Below are positions 36,588-47,106 of a DNA stretch of 64,000 nt, piece after piece. The stretch's first letter is position 1. Every line of letters begins with the position of its first letter. Location: positions 654,986 to 718,985 of the forward strand of contig NZ_WMEX01000001.1 of assembly GCF_009856365.1 (NCBI RefSeq), read 5' to 3'. The DNA comes from Vreelandella halophila (GTDB lineage Bacteria > Pseudomonadota > Gammaproteobacteria > Pseudomonadales > Oleiphilaceae). The translations under genes and the position numbers were made by a program. The notes under the pieces were generated by a model. That model had not been told where the DNA came from. It ran no database searches and was given only the letters and a program-made list of their open reading frames with translations.

Positions 36588-38378
36588 ATGGGTATGCGCA
36601 GTCACTATTGCGGCGGAATCAACGAATCCCACATTGACGAGACAGTGACCCTCTGCGGTTGGGTTCACCGGCGCCGGGATCACGGCGGCGTGATCTTCCT
36701 CGACCTCCGGGACCGGGACGGCATCGCGCAGGTGGTGTTTGACCCGGATACCCCGGACAGCTTCGCCCAGGCCGACCGGGTGCGCAACGAGTACGTCATC
36801 CAGATCACGGGCCGTGTGCGTCGGCGTCCGGAAGGCACCGAGAACGATCATATGGCCACGGGCCAGATCGAGGTGCTGGGCAAGGAGCTGACGATTCTCA
36901 ATGAGTCCGCCACACCGCCGTTCCCGCTTGATGAGTACACGGAAGCGGGCGAGGATGTGCGTCTGCGTCACCGCTACGTGGATCTGCGGCGCCCGGAGAT
37001 GGCCCAGCGGCTGCGCTTCCGTTCCCGCGTGACCAGCTACCTGCGCAACTTCCTGGACGGCGAGGGCTTCATGGACGTGGAGACACCCGTTCTGACCCGC
37101 GCCACGCCGGAAGGCGCCCGTGACTACCTGGTGCCGAGCCGTACGCACGCTGGCAGCTTCTTTGCCCTGCCGCAGTCGCCCCAGTTGTTCAAGCAGCTTC
37201 TGATGGTCTCCGGCATCGACCGCTATTACCAGATCGCCAAGTGCTTCCGCGACGAGGACCTGCGGGCGGACCGCCAGCCCGAGTTCACCCAGGTGGACGT
37301 CGAGGCCTCCTTTGTCACCGAAGAGGACATCATGAACGCCATGGAACGCATGGTGCGCAACCTCTTCAGTGACCTGCTGGGCGTGAACCTGCCCGAGTTC
37401 CCGCGCCTGCCGTATGCCGAAGCCATCCGCCGCTTCGGCAGCGACAAGCCGGACCTGCGGATTCCGCTGGAGCTGGTGGACGTTGAGGATCTGGTCCAGA
37501 ACGTGGACTTCAAGGTCTTCTCGGGCCCGGCCAAGGACCCGAAAGGTCGGGTTGCGGCCCTGCGCGTGCCGGGCGGCAGTGAGCTGACCCGCAAGCAGAT
37601 CGACGACTACACCGAGTTCGTCGGCATCTACGGCGCCAAGGGTCTGGCCTACATCAAGGTCAACGACCGCTCCGCCGGTATCGAAGGCCTGCAGTCGCCC
37701 ATCGTCAAGTTCCTGGGCGAGGAAGCAACAGTGGCCATCATGGACCGGGTCGAGGCAGCCGACGGCGACCTGGTTTTCTTCGGTGCAGACAAGGCCAGCG
37801 TGGTGGACGAAGCCCTGGGCGCGCTGCGTGTTCGCCTGGGCCATGATCTGGGCATGGTGGAAGGCGAGTGGGCCCCGTGCTGGGTGGTCGACTTCCCCAT
37901 GTTCGAGGAAGACGACGACGGCAAGCTGCACGCGCTGCACCACCCGTTCACCGCACCGGTCTCCGCCGAGGAGCTGCAGAACAACCCGGCGGGTGCATTG
38001 TCGCGGGCCTATGACATGGTGCTCAACGGCACCGAGCTGGGTGGCGGCTCCATCCGTATCCACGACGAAGCCACCCAGAACGTGGTCTTCAACAGCCTGG
38101 GCATCGGCAAGGAAGAAGCACGCGAGAAGTTCGGCTTCCTCCTGGACGCCCTGCGCTTCGGCGCGCCGCCCCACGGTGGCCTGGCATTCGGGCTGGACCG
38201 GCTGGTGATGCTGATGACCGGTGCCGGGTCCATCCGTGACGTGATCCCGTTCCCGAAAACCCAGAATGCGACCTGCCTGATGACGGATGCGCCTGGCGAG
38301 GTGGACGAGAAGCAGCTGCGTGAGCTGCACATCCGCCTGCGCCGCAGCGCCAAGGGTGATCAGGAAGGTAACAACTGA
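36588..38378 (+). CDS. aspS: Aspartyl-tRNA synthetase
   Basis: 596 residues: OB-fold anticodon domain (~1-110), class-II catalytic core with motif 2 [10 protein letters not shown], the bacterial GAD insertion (~290-420) and motif 3 G-L-A-F-G-L-D-R. The long form fits either a discriminating or an Asx-charging enzyme; absence of gatCAB cannot be judged here. First gene of a long co-directional run through cpoB. Confidence 0.95.
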   Translation: MGMRSHYCGGINESHIDETVTLCGWVHRRRDHGGVIFLDLRDRDGIAQVVFDPDTPDSFAQADRVRNEYVIQITGRVRRRPEGTENDHMATGQIEVLGKELTILNESATPPFPLDEYTEAGEDVRLRHRYVDLRRPEMAQRLRFRSRVTSYLRNFLDGEGFMDVETPVLTRATPEGARDYLVPSRTHAGSFFALPQSPQLFKQLLMVSGIDRYYQIAKCFRDEDLRADRQPEFTQVDVEASFVTEEDIMNAMERMVRNLFSDLLGVNLPEFPRLPYAEAIRRFGSDKPDLRIPLELVDVEDLVQNVDFKVFSGPAKDPKGRVAALRVPGGSELTRKQIDDYTEFVGIYGAKGLAYIKVNDRSAGIEGLQSPIVKFLGEEATVAIMDRVEAADGDLVFFGADKASVVDEALGALRVRLGHDLGMVEGEWAPCWVVDFPMFEEDDDGKLHALHHPFTAPVSAEELQNNPAGALSRAYDMVLNGTELGGGSIRIHDEATQNVVFNSLGIGKEEAREKFGFLLDALRFGAPPHGGLAFGLDRLVMLMTGAGSIRDVIPFPKTQNATCLMTDAPGEVDEKQLRELHIRLRRSAKGDQEGNN

Positions 38379-38390
38379 GCGAGGCAGGGC

Positions 38391-39143
38391 ATGGCCGGAC
38401 ACAGCAAGTGGCACAACATCCGACACCGCAAAGCCGCGCAGGATGCGAAGAAGGGCAAGATCTTCACCAAGCTCATCAAGGAGCTCTATGTTGCCGCCAA
38501 GGAGGGTGGCCCCGAGCCGGAGGATAACCCCCGGCTGCGCAGTGCCGTGGACAAGGCGCTGAGCAACAACATGAAGAAGGACAGCATTGACCGCGCCATC
38601 GAGCGTGGGGCGGGCAATGCGGACGGTGAGAACTACGAGGAACTGGTCTACGAAGGCTATGGTCCGGGTGGCGTTGCCATCTACGTGGAAGCCATGACGG
38701 ACAACAAGAACCGTACCGTCTCAGACGTGCGCCATGCGTTCAGCAAGTTCGGCGGTAATCTGGGCACGGACGGTTCCGTTGGGTTTCTCTTCAACCGTCA
38801 GGGCACGCTGAGCTTCAGCCCGGAGCATGATGAAGACACCATCATGGAAGCGGCGCTGGAAGCCGGCGCCGAGGACGTGCGGGTGAACGACGACGGATCC
38901 AAGGACGTCATCACTACGCCGGAACAGTACATGGACGTTAAGGACTCCCTGAAGTCGGCAGGCCTGGAGCCGGACCATGCCGAGGTGAGCATGGTGCCCA
39001 TGACCACGGTGGCGCTGGAAGAGGATGGCGCCGATACCAACCTCAAGCTGATCGACTGGCTTGAGGATCTGGATGACGTCCAGAACGTCTACACCAATGC
39101 CGACTTCCCCGAGGCGGCGCTGGAGCGCTTCGGGTACGCATGA
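38391..39143 (+). CDS. yebC: YebC/PmpR-family protein (TACO1)
   Basis: A 250-residue protein beginning [10 protein letters not shown], the family signature. Members act as translation or transcription factors that relieve ribosome stalling at proline-rich stretches. It overlaps ruvC by 4 bp. Confidence 0.94.
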   Translation: MAGHSKWHNIRHRKAAQDAKKGKIFTKLIKELYVAAKEGGPEPEDNPRLRSAVDKALSNNMKKDSIDRAIERGAGNADGENYEELVYEGYGPGGVAIYVEAMTDNKNRTVSDVRHAFSKFGGNLGTDGSVGFLFNRQGTLSFSPEHDEDTIMEAALEAGAEDVRVNDDGSKDVITTPEQYMDVKDSLKSAGLEPDHAEVSMVPMTTVALEEDGADTNLKLIDWLEDLDDVQNVYTNADFPEAALERFGYA

Positions 39144-39655
39144 CCATCATCCTGGGCGTGGATCCCGGCTCGCGGATCACCGGCTACGGCGTGATCCGCA
39201 GCAACGGCCGCCACCTGGAATACCTGGACAGCGGCTGCATCACCATGGGCGAGAAGGCCATGCCGGAGCGCCTGCAGACGATCCACGCCGGGCTCGCCGA
39301 GATCATTGAGACCTACCGGCCGGAAGAAATGGCCATCGAAAAGGTCTTTCTATCCCGTAATGTCGACTCCGCCTTAAAACTTGGACAGGCGCGTGGCGTT
39401 GCTATTGTGTGTGGCGCCAACGCGGGTCTGCCCGTGGCTGAATACTCTGCCCGCCAGGTCAAGCAGGCGGCGGTGGGCAAGGGCAGTGCCGACAAGCATC
39501 AGATCCAGCACATGGTTCAGGCCATCTTCAAACTCACCCGCCAGCCCCGCGAGGACGCCGCCGACGCGCTGGCCATCGCCCTGTGTCACGCGCACCTGCG
39601 CCAGGGGCTGGCCCGCACCGGGGCGACCGAAAGCCGCAACGGGCGCGCACGCTGA
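39140..39655 (+). CDS. ruvC: Holliday-junction resolvase RuvC
   Basis: 171 residues with the four acidic catalytic positions visible: D8 in G-V-D-P-G-S, the Glu in A-I-E-K-V-F, and the two Asp in [10 protein letters not shown]. It cleaves Holliday junctions after RuvAB branch migration. Start overlaps yebC. Confidence 0.95.
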   Translation: MTIILGVDPGSRITGYGVIRSNGRHLEYLDSGCITMGEKAMPERLQTIHAGLAEIIETYRPEEMAIEKVFLSRNVDSALKLGQARGVAIVCGANAGLPVAEYSARQVKQAAVGKGSADKHQIQHMVQAIFKLTRQPREDAADALAIALCHAHLRQGLARTGATESRNGRAR

Positions 39656-39667
39656 AGGAGACTCGCC

Positions 39668-40291
39668 ATGATCGGTCGCATCCGCGGCATCCTGATTGAG
39701 AAACAGCCCGGTGACGCCCTGATCGAAGCCGGGGGCGTGGGTTACGAAGTGGACATTCCGTACACCACTTTTTTCCGCCTTCCGGATACGGGCCAGGAGG
39801 CTGTGCTCTACACGCACCTGGCCGTGCGCGAGGACGCCCAGCAGCTCTACGGCTTCGCCAATAAGGGTGAACGCGAGCTATTCCGTCTGTTGATCCGTAC
39901 CAGTGGCGTCGGGCCCAAGCTGGCCCTGGCCATCCTCTCCGGGCTGGAGGCGGACGCCTTCATCCGGGTGGTGGAGGACAACGACGTGGCCGCCCTGGTC
40001 AAGGTTCCCGGCGTGGGCAAGAAGACCGCGGAACGGCTGCTGATCGAGGTGCGCGACCGTATACGCCAGCTGGAGAAGAGTCCGACGGGCACCACGCGCG
40101 AGGAGGCGGTCAGCGAGCTGCCCGGTATCGAGCCGGTGTCCGCCAGCCCCATGGAAGAGGCGGAGGCGGCCCTGATCGCGCTGGGATATCGCCCGCAGGA
40201 GGCGGGCAGGGCGCTGCAGGCGGTGGCCGAAGAGGGCATGACCAGCCAGGAGCTGATCCGTCTGGCGCTGAAGAATATGATGAACCGTTAA
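39668..40291 (+). CDS. ruvA: Holliday-junction branch migration subunit RuvA
   Basis: 207 residues: OB-fold (~1-63), two helix-hairpin-helix motifs (~70-145), and a flexible linker to the RuvB-binding domain III (~155-205). It starts 12 bp after ruvC; a 110-base gap precedes ruvB. Confidence 0.95.
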   Translation: MIGRIRGILIEKQPGDALIEAGGVGYEVDIPYTTFFRLPDTGQEAVLYTHLAVREDAQQLYGFANKGERELFRLLIRTSGVGPKLALAILSGLEADAFIRVVEDNDVAALVKVPGVGKKTAERLLIEVRDRIRQLEKSPTGTTREEAVSELPGIEPVSASPMEEAEAALIALGYRPQEAGRALQAVAEEGMTSQELIRLALKNMMNR

Positions 40292-40401
40292 CCCCCTTTA
40301 ATTCTGGCTCCACAGCTGACATTCACGTAACGTGACCGTCTGATCAAAGTTTGTAAAATGCAGGCGCTGAACAGGGCGGCCTGGATGGGCTGAAAGGCGT
40401 T

Positions 40402-41421
40402 ATGATTGAATCCGATCGACTGATCTCCGGCCAGTCAGGGCCGGGCGAGGACAACCAGGACCGGGCGATCCGTCCCAACACGCTGCGCGAATACGTGGGT
40501 CAGCCCACGGTCAGCGAGCAGATGGAGATTTTTGTCGGTGCTGCCCGTGGTCGGCGCGAAGCACTGGATCATGTCCTCATCTTCGGGCCGCCCGGCCTGG
40601 GCAAGACCACACTGGCCAATATCATTGCCAACGAGATGGGCAGCACCATCAAGGCGTCCTCCGGGCCCGTGCTCGAAAAGGCCGGGGATCTGGCAGCACT
40701 GCTGACCAACCTGGAAGAAGGCGATGTGCTGTTCATCGACGAGATCCACCGGCTCAGCGCTGCCGTTGAGGAAGTGCTGTATCCAGCCATGGAAGACTAC
40801 CAGCTGGACATCGTGATCGGTGAGGGTCCGGCGGCTCGTTCCATCAAGCTGGATCTGCCGCCCTTCACGCTGGTCGGGGCCACCACCAGGGCCGGTCTGC
40901 TGACCTCACCGCTGCGGGACCGCTTCGGTATTGTCCAGCGCCTGGAGTTCTACAGCACCGAGGATCTGACGCACATCATTGAACGGTCGTCGGCGCTTCA
41001 GTCCATTGAGATCGAAAATGGAGGCGCCCGCGAGATCGCGCGCCGCTCGCGGGGGACACCGCGCATCGCCAACCGCCTCCTGCGCCGTGTGCGGGACTTT
41101 GCGGAAGTACGTGCGGACGGCCGGGTGACGGAAGCCATTGCGGATCAGGCGCTGAACATGCTCAAGGTGGACTATCAGGGCTTCGACCACATGGACAGGC
41201 GCCTGTTGCTGGCGCTGATCGAGAAGTTCGGCGGCGGGCCCGTGGGGGTGGAGAGCCTCTCGGCGGCCATCAGCGAGGAGCGGGGCACCATCGAGGACGT
41301 GCTTGAACCTTTCCTGATCCAGCAGGGGTTCATGATGCGCACACCGCGGGGGCGCATGGCGACCCAGCACGCCTATCTCCATTTTGGGTTTGATGCCCCG
41401 GAAGGAGAGGCAGCCCGATGA
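40402..41421 (+). CDS. ruvB: Holliday-junction branch migration ATPase RuvB
   Basis: A 339-residue AAA+ motor with Walker [10 protein letters not shown], Walker B I-D-E-I-H-R, sensor I G-A-T-T-R-A and C-terminal winged-helix domain. It overlaps ybgC by 4 bp, linking the ruv and tol gene groups. Confidence 0.96.
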   Translation: MIESDRLISGQSGPGEDNQDRAIRPNTLREYVGQPTVSEQMEIFVGAARGRREALDHVLIFGPPGLGKTTLANIIANEMGSTIKASSGPVLEKAGDLAALLTNLEEGDVLFIDEIHRLSAAVEEVLYPAMEDYQLDIVIGEGPAARSIKLDLPPFTLVGATTRAGLLTSPLRDRFGIVQRLEFYSTEDLTHIIERSSALQSIEIENGGAREIARRSRGTPRIANRLLRRVRDFAEVRADGRVTEAIADQALNMLKVDYQGFDHMDRRLLLALIEKFGGGPVGVESLSAAISEERGTIEDVLEPFLIQQGFMMRTPRGRMATQHAYLHFGFDAPEGEAAR

Positions 41422-41843
41422 GCGGTTTCCAGTGGCCGGTGCGGATCTATGTGGAGGACACGGATGCCGGGGGCATCGTCTTCTACGCCAATTATCTGAA
41501 GTATTTTGAGCGAGCGCGCACTGAGTGGGTGCGCTCGGAAGGTGTGGCCCTGCGTGGGCGACTGGAGAGCGAAGGGGTGGCCTTTGTGGTGCACAGCCTG
41601 AACGTCCAGTACCACCAGCCGGCCTTCCTGGATGATGAGCTGATGGTCTCAGCGGATCTCATTGCCGGTACTCGAACGGCCATGACATTCCGCCAGCAGG
41701 CACACCGGAAGGCGGATGACGCACTGCTGGTCGACGGCGAGGTCAAGGTGGCTTGCGTTCAACTGCCCGCCGGGCGGCCGAGGCGCATGCCCGAAGACAT
41801 CCAGGCCCTGGTGAACAGGACACTGCAACCCAACAACGAATAG
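41418..41843 (+). CDS. ybgC: Acyl-CoA thioesterase YbgC (Tol-Pal associated)
   Basis: A 141-residue hotdog thioesterase with the [13 protein letters not shown] motif, including the catalytic Asp. It is the customary first gene of the tol-pal cluster and is linked to phospholipid metabolism at the envelope. Nine bp before tolQ. Confidence 0.92.
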   Translation: MSGFQWPVRIYVEDTDAGGIVFYANYLKYFERARTEWVRSEGVALRGRLESEGVAFVVHSLNVQYHQPAFLDDELMVSADLIAGTRTAMTFRQQAHRKADDALLVDGEVKVACVQLPAGRPRRMPEDIQALVNRTLQPNNE

Positions 41844-41852
41844 GAGCATTCC

Positions 41853-42539
41853 GTGGAGGGAGATCTTTCGGTCTGGTCGCTGATCGCCAATGCCGGGATC
41901 ATTGTGCAGCTGGTCATGCTGCTGTTGCTGCTGGCATCCATCGGATGCTGGGGGCTGATCTTTCAGCGTATCCGGATCTATCGCCAGTCCCGGCAGGAGC
42001 AGGCGGCTTTCGAGGAGCGCTTCTGGTCCGGCATGGACCTGGGGCAGCTCTACAAGGAGGTGACCGGAAGCCCGGCGCCCCATGGTGGCGTGGAGAATGT
42101 CTTCCGGGCGGGTTTCAAGGAGTTCACCCGGCTGCGCCAGCAGAGCCACGACGCCGAAGCGGTGATGGATGGCACCCAGAGGGCGATGAAGGTGGCCCTG
42201 GCCCGGGAGCTGGAGCGCCTGGAGTCCAATCTGCCGTTCCTGGCCACAGTTGGCTCCACCAGTCCCTACGTGGGTCTGTTCGGCACGGTCTGGGGGATCA
42301 TGAACAGTTTCATCGGGTTGGCGCAGGTACAGCAGCCCACGCTACAGACGGTGGCGCCGGGTATTGCTGAGGCGCTGATCGCCACGGCAATGGGGCTGTT
42401 CGCAGCCATTCCGGCGGTGGTGGCCTACAACCGCTTCACCTCCCAGACGGATTCGCTGATCAAGAACTATGAGACCTTTGCCGAGGAATTCGCCAGCATC
42501 CTCCATCGGAGAGTGCACAGCCACGGAGCCAGCGGTTGA
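41853..42539 (+). CDS. tolQ: Tol-Pal motor subunit TolQ
   Basis: A 228-residue inner-membrane protein with three predicted helices (~15-40, ~130-155, ~165-190) as in the ExbB/MotA family. The start is GTG after TAGGAG. With TolR it forms the proton channel energising TolA. Confidence 0.94.
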   Translation: MEGDLSVWSLIANAGIIVQLVMLLLLLASIGCWGLIFQRIRIYRQSRQEQAAFEERFWSGMDLGQLYKEVTGSPAPHGGVENVFRAGFKEFTRLRQQSHDAEAVMDGTQRAMKVALARELERLESNLPFLATVGSTSPYVGLFGTVWGIMNSFIGLAQVQQPTLQTVAPGIAEALIATAMGLFAAIPAVVAYNRFTSQTDSLIKNYETFAEEFASILHRRVHSHGASG

Positions 42540-42557
42540 ACGCCGGGAGGTGATGCC

Positions 42558-42995
<438 letters not shown>

Positions 42996-43029
42996 TGGTC
43001 GGATTCGGTCAGGGCGGTGCGTCAGCACG

Positions 43030-43974
43030 ATGAAACGGGACTGGCAGCGCATCATCCAGGCCGCGGGCGCTCTGGGGGACCGGGCGATTCCGCTTTGGAG
43101 CCGGATTCTCGGGATGGACGAAGCCGAGCTCCGGGAGTGGAAGTGGCCCTTTATGGGGTCCGTCGGACTGCACCTGTTGATCGTGCTCCTGGCGGTGGCC
43201 GGCTGGGACTGGCAGACCCAGGAGCCGGAATTTCAGCAGCCCCAGGCCGTACAGGCCAAGGTTGTGCAGGCCCAGCAGCAGGAACCGGAGCCTGAGCCAC
43301 AACCGGAGCCTGAGCCGGGACCGGAACCAGAGCCGGAGCCAGAACCAGAGCCGGAGCCGGAACCAGAGCCGGAGCCGGAACCAGAGCCGGAGCCGGAACC
43401 AGAGCCGGAGCCGGAACCGGAACCAAAGCCAGAACCGGAACCAGAGCCAGAACCGGAACCAGAGCCAGAACCGGAACCAGAACCAAAGCCAGAGCCAGAG
43501 CCGGAACCAGAGCCGGAACCGGAGCCTGAGCCGGAAAAGGAACAGCAGGCGGACGAGCAGCGGGCTGAGCGTGAACAGCGGCTGGAGCAACTGGCACAGC
43601 AGGCCGAGGAGGCTGAAGCCCAGAAGGATCAGAAGCCGGAAGAGGGGGCTGATGTTGAGGCCTCGAGTATGGAGGGCGTTAACATTGCCGATGAACGTAA
43701 ACGCTTCAACGCCCTGATCCAGCAGGAAGTACAGAACAGCTGGTACATACCACCGGGCAATGAAGACCGGGTGGTCAGACTGCGGCTTGAGATCCTGCCC
43801 ACGGGCGAGCTGCGCTCAGTGGAACTGGTGGAAGGCAGTGGCAGTCAGCAACTGGACGAATCAGCGATGAGTGCGGTCAGGCGGGTCGACAGCTTCCCGA
43901 CCCCGGATGAGTCGGCGCTGTTCGATGAACTGTTCCGTGGTGGTATCACAATTGAATTCAGCCCCGAGGAGTAG
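43030..43974 (+). CDS. tolA: TolA with a Glu-Pro repeat linker
   Basis: 314 residues: a cytoplasmic start, one membrane helix (~39-57), then an 85-residue run of mainly Glu-Pro dipeptides (residues 85-169, a few Gln, Gly and Lys variants). A charged Gln/Glu-rich helix follows (~170-215), then the TolA C-terminal domain (~220-314) with N-S-W-Y-I-P. Usual TolA linkers are Ala/Lys/Glu-rich helices; an E-P rod is TonB-like. The flanking genes and C-domain fix the identity as TolA. Confidence 0.9.
   Translation: MKRDWQRIIQAAGALGDRAIPLWSRILGMDEAELREWKWPFMGSVGLHLLIVLLAVAGWDWQTQEPEFQQPQAVQAKVVQAQQQEPEPEPQPEPEPGPEPEPEPEPEPEPEPEPEPEPEPEPEPEPEPEPEPKPEPEPEPEPEPEPEPEPEPKPEPEPEPEPEPEPEPEKEQQADEQRAEREQRLEQLAQQAEEAEAQKDQKPEEGADVEASSMEGVNIADERKRFNALIQQEVQNSWYIPPGNEDRVVRLRLEILPTGELRSVELVEGSGSQQLDESAMSAVRRVDSFPTPDESALFDELFRGGITIEFSPEE
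43282..43536 (+). repeat. In-frame tandem repeat encoding (Glu-Pro)n within tolA
   Basis: Short tandem units built from GAGCCG, GAACCA and GAACCG codon pairs, often in 18-base register, code residues 85-169 of TolA. The repetitive DNA is likely to vary in length between strains by slippage in multiples of six bases. Confidence 0.9.
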
Positions 43975-43980
43975 GCGAGC

Positions 43981-45294
43981 ATGACCATGATCCATTGCCG
44001 AGCCGGCCAGGTGCTGACACTGATCTTTCTGATGCTGGCGTCCTCAGTGGTGCAGGCCGACATGGTGGTGCGCGTCACCGAGGGCGCGGATCGGCGCATG
44101 CCCATTGCCGTGGTGCCGTTCGGGGTCAACCACTCACAGGATGCCCCCGAGGATCTCGACAGCATCATCCGGGATGACCTGACCATGAGTGGTGACCTCA
44201 AGCCCCTGGAACCCTCCCGTATGCTCAGCCTGCCGACGTCCGGGGATGACATCCATTTCCGCGACTGGCGGGTTCTCGGCCAGCAGTTCGTGCTGGTCGG
44301 GGAGGTGGATTTTGATGCGGAACGCAATCGTTACATCCTCAGCTATGAGCTTTTCGACGTCAGCCAGCAGGAACGGCTGCTCGGCTCGCGGGCGTCCGCC
44401 GCGCCCTCGGAGCTGCGGACGCTGGCACACCATGTGAGCAACCGGATCTATGAGCGGGTTACGGGGATCCCCGGTATCTTCAACACCCGACTGGCCTTTG
44501 TGACGCGCACGGGCAGTGGCGAGGATGTTGAGTACCGGCTCAAGGTCAGTGACGTGGATGGGTACCGGGATCAGGTCCTGCTGCGCTCCAGTGAGCCGAT
44601 TCTGTCTCCGGAGTGGTCACCGGACGGTAAGGAGCTGGTCTACGCGTCGTTCGAGAGTGGTCGCCCTGCCATCTACCGGCAGGTGGTGAGCAGTGGCGAG
44701 CGGCGCCGGATCGCTCACTTCCGGGGGCTCAATTCGGCGCCGGACTGGTCGCCGGACGGGGAGTCGCTGCTTCTGACGCTGTCGAAGGACGGGAGCGCGG
44801 ACATCTACGAGATGCCGCTGGACACACTGGAGCCGCGCCGGCTCACCCGCCACTATTCCATCAACACAGAGCCAAGCTGGTCACCGGACGGTGAACGCTT
44901 TGCCTTCACTTCCGACCGCTCGGGCAATCCCCAGGTCTACATCCAGTCCCTGGGTGGTGGTGATCCCGAACGCCTGACCTTTGAGGGCAACTATAACGCC
45001 CATCCGATCTATGGGCCGGAGGGCGAGGAAATCTTCTACATTCACCAGGCCGACGGGCGCTTCCTGCTCGGCTCGGTGGATCTGGAGACCGGTGAGGAAC
45101 GTGTGCTCTCCGGCTCCGAGATTGACGAGGCACCTGCTATGGCGCCCAATGGGCGTCTGGTGCTCTACGTCACCAATGCCGGCGGACGGACGGGAGCGTT
45201 GGAGATGACCACCGTTGACGGGAATGCGCGTTTCACGCTGCCTGTCAGGCACGATGGCATCCGCGATCCCGCCTGGTCACCGCTGGCTGAGTAG
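43981..45294 (+). CDS. tolB: Tol-Pal periplasmic beta-propeller TolB
   Basis: 437 residues: signal peptide (cleavage near residue 28), N-terminal alpha/beta domain (~30-165), then a six-bladed propeller built from repeated W-S-P-D-G units (~200-430). It binds Pal and TolA. Six bp after tolA. Confidence 0.95.
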   Translation: MTMIHCRAGQVLTLIFLMLASSVVQADMVVRVTEGADRRMPIAVVPFGVNHSQDAPEDLDSIIRDDLTMSGDLKPLEPSRMLSLPTSGDDIHFRDWRVLGQQFVLVGEVDFDAERNRYILSYELFDVSQQERLLGSRASAAPSELRTLAHHVSNRIYERVTGIPGIFNTRLAFVTRTGSGEDVEYRLKVSDVDGYRDQVLLRSSEPILSPEWSPDGKELVYASFESGRPAIYRQVVSSGERRRIAHFRGLNSAPDWSPDGESLLLTLSKDGSADIYEMPLDTLEPRRLTRHYSINTEPSWSPDGERFAFTSDRSGNPQVYIQSLGGGDPERLTFEGNYNAHPIYGPEGEEIFYIHQADGRFLLGSVDLETGEERVLSGSEIDEAPAMAPNGRLVLYVTNAGGRTGALEMTTVDGNARFTLPVRHDGIRDPAWSPLAE

Positions 45295-45304
45295 ATCCTG
45301 ATGT

Positions 45305-45333
45305 TTGCAGTATTATCAGGAACATCATACATT
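45305..45333 (+). promoter_or_regulatory. Candidate internal promoter for pal
   Basis: TTGCAG (45305-45310), 17 bases, TACATT (45328-45333), located in the AT-rich tolB-pal gap 40 bp before the pal start. Confidence 0.5.
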
Positions 45334-45372
45334 AAACGTAATCCAAAACCGGAAAACCAAAAAGGAAGGCCA

Positions 45373-45963
45373 ATGACCGATCTTCTCAAGAACCGTGTAC
45401 TGATGCTGGGCTTTGCCCTGCTCTTCGTAGCGGGTTGCAGTTCAACAGCAACCGAACCGGAGGGCTCCGGGTCCAACGGTATGGATGAGACGGATATGGA
45501 GCAGCAGAGTGATTCCGATGCTGACACCAGTGATGCCTACGGTGCTGGTGACGGCAGCGGCGTCTCTGAAGAGGCCATGACGGCGGAAGAGCGCGCGCGG
45601 AAGTCTCTGGAGCAGGCGAAGGAAAAAGCCATGCAGGCTGCTTCCACCATCTATTTCGATTTCGACAGCTCCGAGATCCGTCGCGAATCCCAGTCCATTC
45701 TGGAAGCGCACGCGGCATACCTGGCTGAAGACGATGACGTCACCGTCGTGCTCGAAGGTCACACCGACCAGCGTGGCAGCCGTGAGTACAACATGGCCCT
45801 GGGTGAGCGCCGTGCGGAATCCGTGGCCCGCTTCCTGCGTGTGAACGACGTGTCCTCTGACCAGATCGAGACCGTCAGCTACGGCGAGGAGCAGCCCGCG
45901 GTTGAAGGCAACAACGAAGAAGCCTGGGCTGAGAATCGTCGGGTTGAGATCAACTACGAATAA
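45373..45963 (+). CDS. pal: Peptidoglycan-associated lipoprotein Pal
   Basis: 196 residues: lipobox V-A-G-C-S, a long acidic Ser/Asp/Gly linker (~25-75), and an OmpA-like peptidoglycan-binding domain (~85-195) with G-H-T-D-x-R-G and N-x-x-L-G-x-R-R. The ATG at 45373 follows AAGGAAGG; an upstream in-frame ATG at 45301 lies in the promoter region. The acidic linker fits a salt-adapted organism, as inference. Confidence 0.94.
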   Translation: MTDLLKNRVLMLGFALLFVAGCSSTATEPEGSGSNGMDETDMEQQSDSDADTSDAYGAGDGSGVSEEAMTAEERARKSLEQAKEKAMQAASTIYFDFDSSEIRRESQSILEAHAAYLAEDDDVTVVLEGHTDQRGSREYNMALGERRAESVARFLRVNDVSSDQIETVSYGEEQPAVEGNNEEAWAENRRVEINYE

Positions 45964-45967
45964 GCCC

Positions 45968-46747
45968 ATGCGGAGTCTGTTGACAGCAGGCCTGATCCTG
46001 GCAGTGGTCGGAGCCTCTCCGGCCATTGCCCAGGATGACGGCGAAGCACCGCTGGTTTCCGGGGGTGACCCGGAACGTTCAGGGGGGAGTTCTGCCGGTG
46101 AGCTGTTTTTCCTGGTTGAGGATCTGAGGGTGGAAGTGCAGCACCTGCGCGGCCAGCTCGAGGAAACCACCCATCAGGTGAAGCGCCTCAGGCAGCAGGC
46201 CCGTGAGCGTTACATTGATCTCGACGAGCGACTGGTTGACCTCAATTCACGTCTGTCCGAGCTGGAAGAGGGCTCCGGGGAAACCAAAGACGGTGAGACT
46301 GCCAGTGACAGCGGTAATGACGGCGATGGAAACGGAAACACGGAATCCACGTCCTATCGCCAGCCTGATAAGGCTGAGCGTGAAGCCTATGCCTCGATCC
46401 AGTACCTGATCCAGGAAGAGCAGGACTATGAGGCCGCCATTGACGAGATCTACAGTTTTCTTGAGGAGTACCCGGAAGGGGATCTGAGCGTTAATGCCTA
46501 TTACTGGCTGGGGGAGCTCTACCTGAGTCAGGGCAAGCATGAGCAGGCACAGCAGGCGTTCACGATCGTCACCTCGAAACACGGATCCCATCGCAAGGCA
46601 CCGGACGCGCTGTTCAAGCTTGCGGTTGCCCATGATCGTGCCGGTAACAGCGAACAGGCCCGCAGAATTCTGGATCAGCTCGGAGAGCGTTACCCGGAAT
46701 CCGAGGCTGCTGCCCTGGGACGTGAATACCGCAATGAAATGGGTTGA
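45968..46747 (+). CDS. cpoB: Cell-division coordinator CpoB (YbgF)
   Basis: 259 residues: signal peptide, coiled coil (~50-100), a Gly/Asn/Asp-rich linker (~110-135) and three TPR units (~140-255) with Y-W-L-G-E and the A-P-D-A-L-F-K-L-A motif. CpoB links PBP1B and Tol during division. Last gene of the tol-pal group, four bp after pal. Confidence 0.92.
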   Translation: MRSLLTAGLILAVVGASPAIAQDDGEAPLVSGGDPERSGGSSAGELFFLVEDLRVEVQHLRGQLEETTHQVKRLRQQARERYIDLDERLVDLNSRLSELEEGSGETKDGETASDSGNDGDGNGNTESTSYRQPDKAEREAYASIQYLIQEEQDYEAAIDEIYSFLEEYPEGDLSVNAYYWLGELYLSQGKHEQAQQAFTIVTSKHGSHRKAPDALFKLAVAHDRAGNSEQARRILDQLGERYPESEAAALGREYRNEMG

Positions 46748-46757
46748 TTCGAACGGG

Positions 46758-46785
46758 TTGCGAAAACCGAAAATTTAAGTACCAT
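46758..46785 (+). promoter_or_regulatory. Candidate promoter of tRNA-Lys pair
   Basis: TTGCGA (46758-46763), 16 bases, TACCAT (46780-46785), ending 13 bp before the first mature tRNA base. Confidence 0.45.
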
Positions 46786-46798
46786 ATGCGCCTCGTTT

Positions 46799-46874
46799 GG
46801 GTCGTTAGCTCAGTTGGTAGAGCAGTTGGCTTTTAACCAATTGGTCGCAGGTTCGAATCCTGCACGACCCACCA
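46799..46874 (+). tRNA. tRNA-Lys (UUU anticodon), copy 1
   Basis: 76 nt with all four stems, anticodon loop CTTTTAA (TTT), T-loop TTCGAAT and encoded CCA. The acceptor pairs GGGTCGT with ACGACCC. Confidence 0.98.
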
Positions 46875-46901
46875 CTATTTGTCGCTTCCCGGTTTTGTCA
46901 G

Positions 46902-46977
46902 GGGTCGTTAGCTCAGTTGGTAGAGCAGTTGGCTTTTAACCAATTGGTCGCAGGTTCGAATCCTGCACGACCCACCA
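46902..46977 (+). tRNA. tRNA-Lys (UUU anticodon), copy 2
   Basis: Identical over 76 nt to the copy 27 bp upstream, also with encoded CCA; a recent tandem duplication or a concerted pair. Confidence 0.98.
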
Positions 46978-47106
46978 TTCCCACCCCCCGCTTTAACCCC
47001 CGCAGCCCGGCCGTTTGTATCCGACCATTGAAAAATGCGGGTGACAGAGGCATAAACGGGTAGGAGACAACCTTTAAACGGCTTACTCAAAGGGTGGTCA
47101 GAGTCC

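Noticed and set aside
43282..43536. Repeat tract considered as a CRISPR or satellite array
   Set aside because: The units are in frame with tolA, six bases long, and encode Glu-Pro; no spacers exist.
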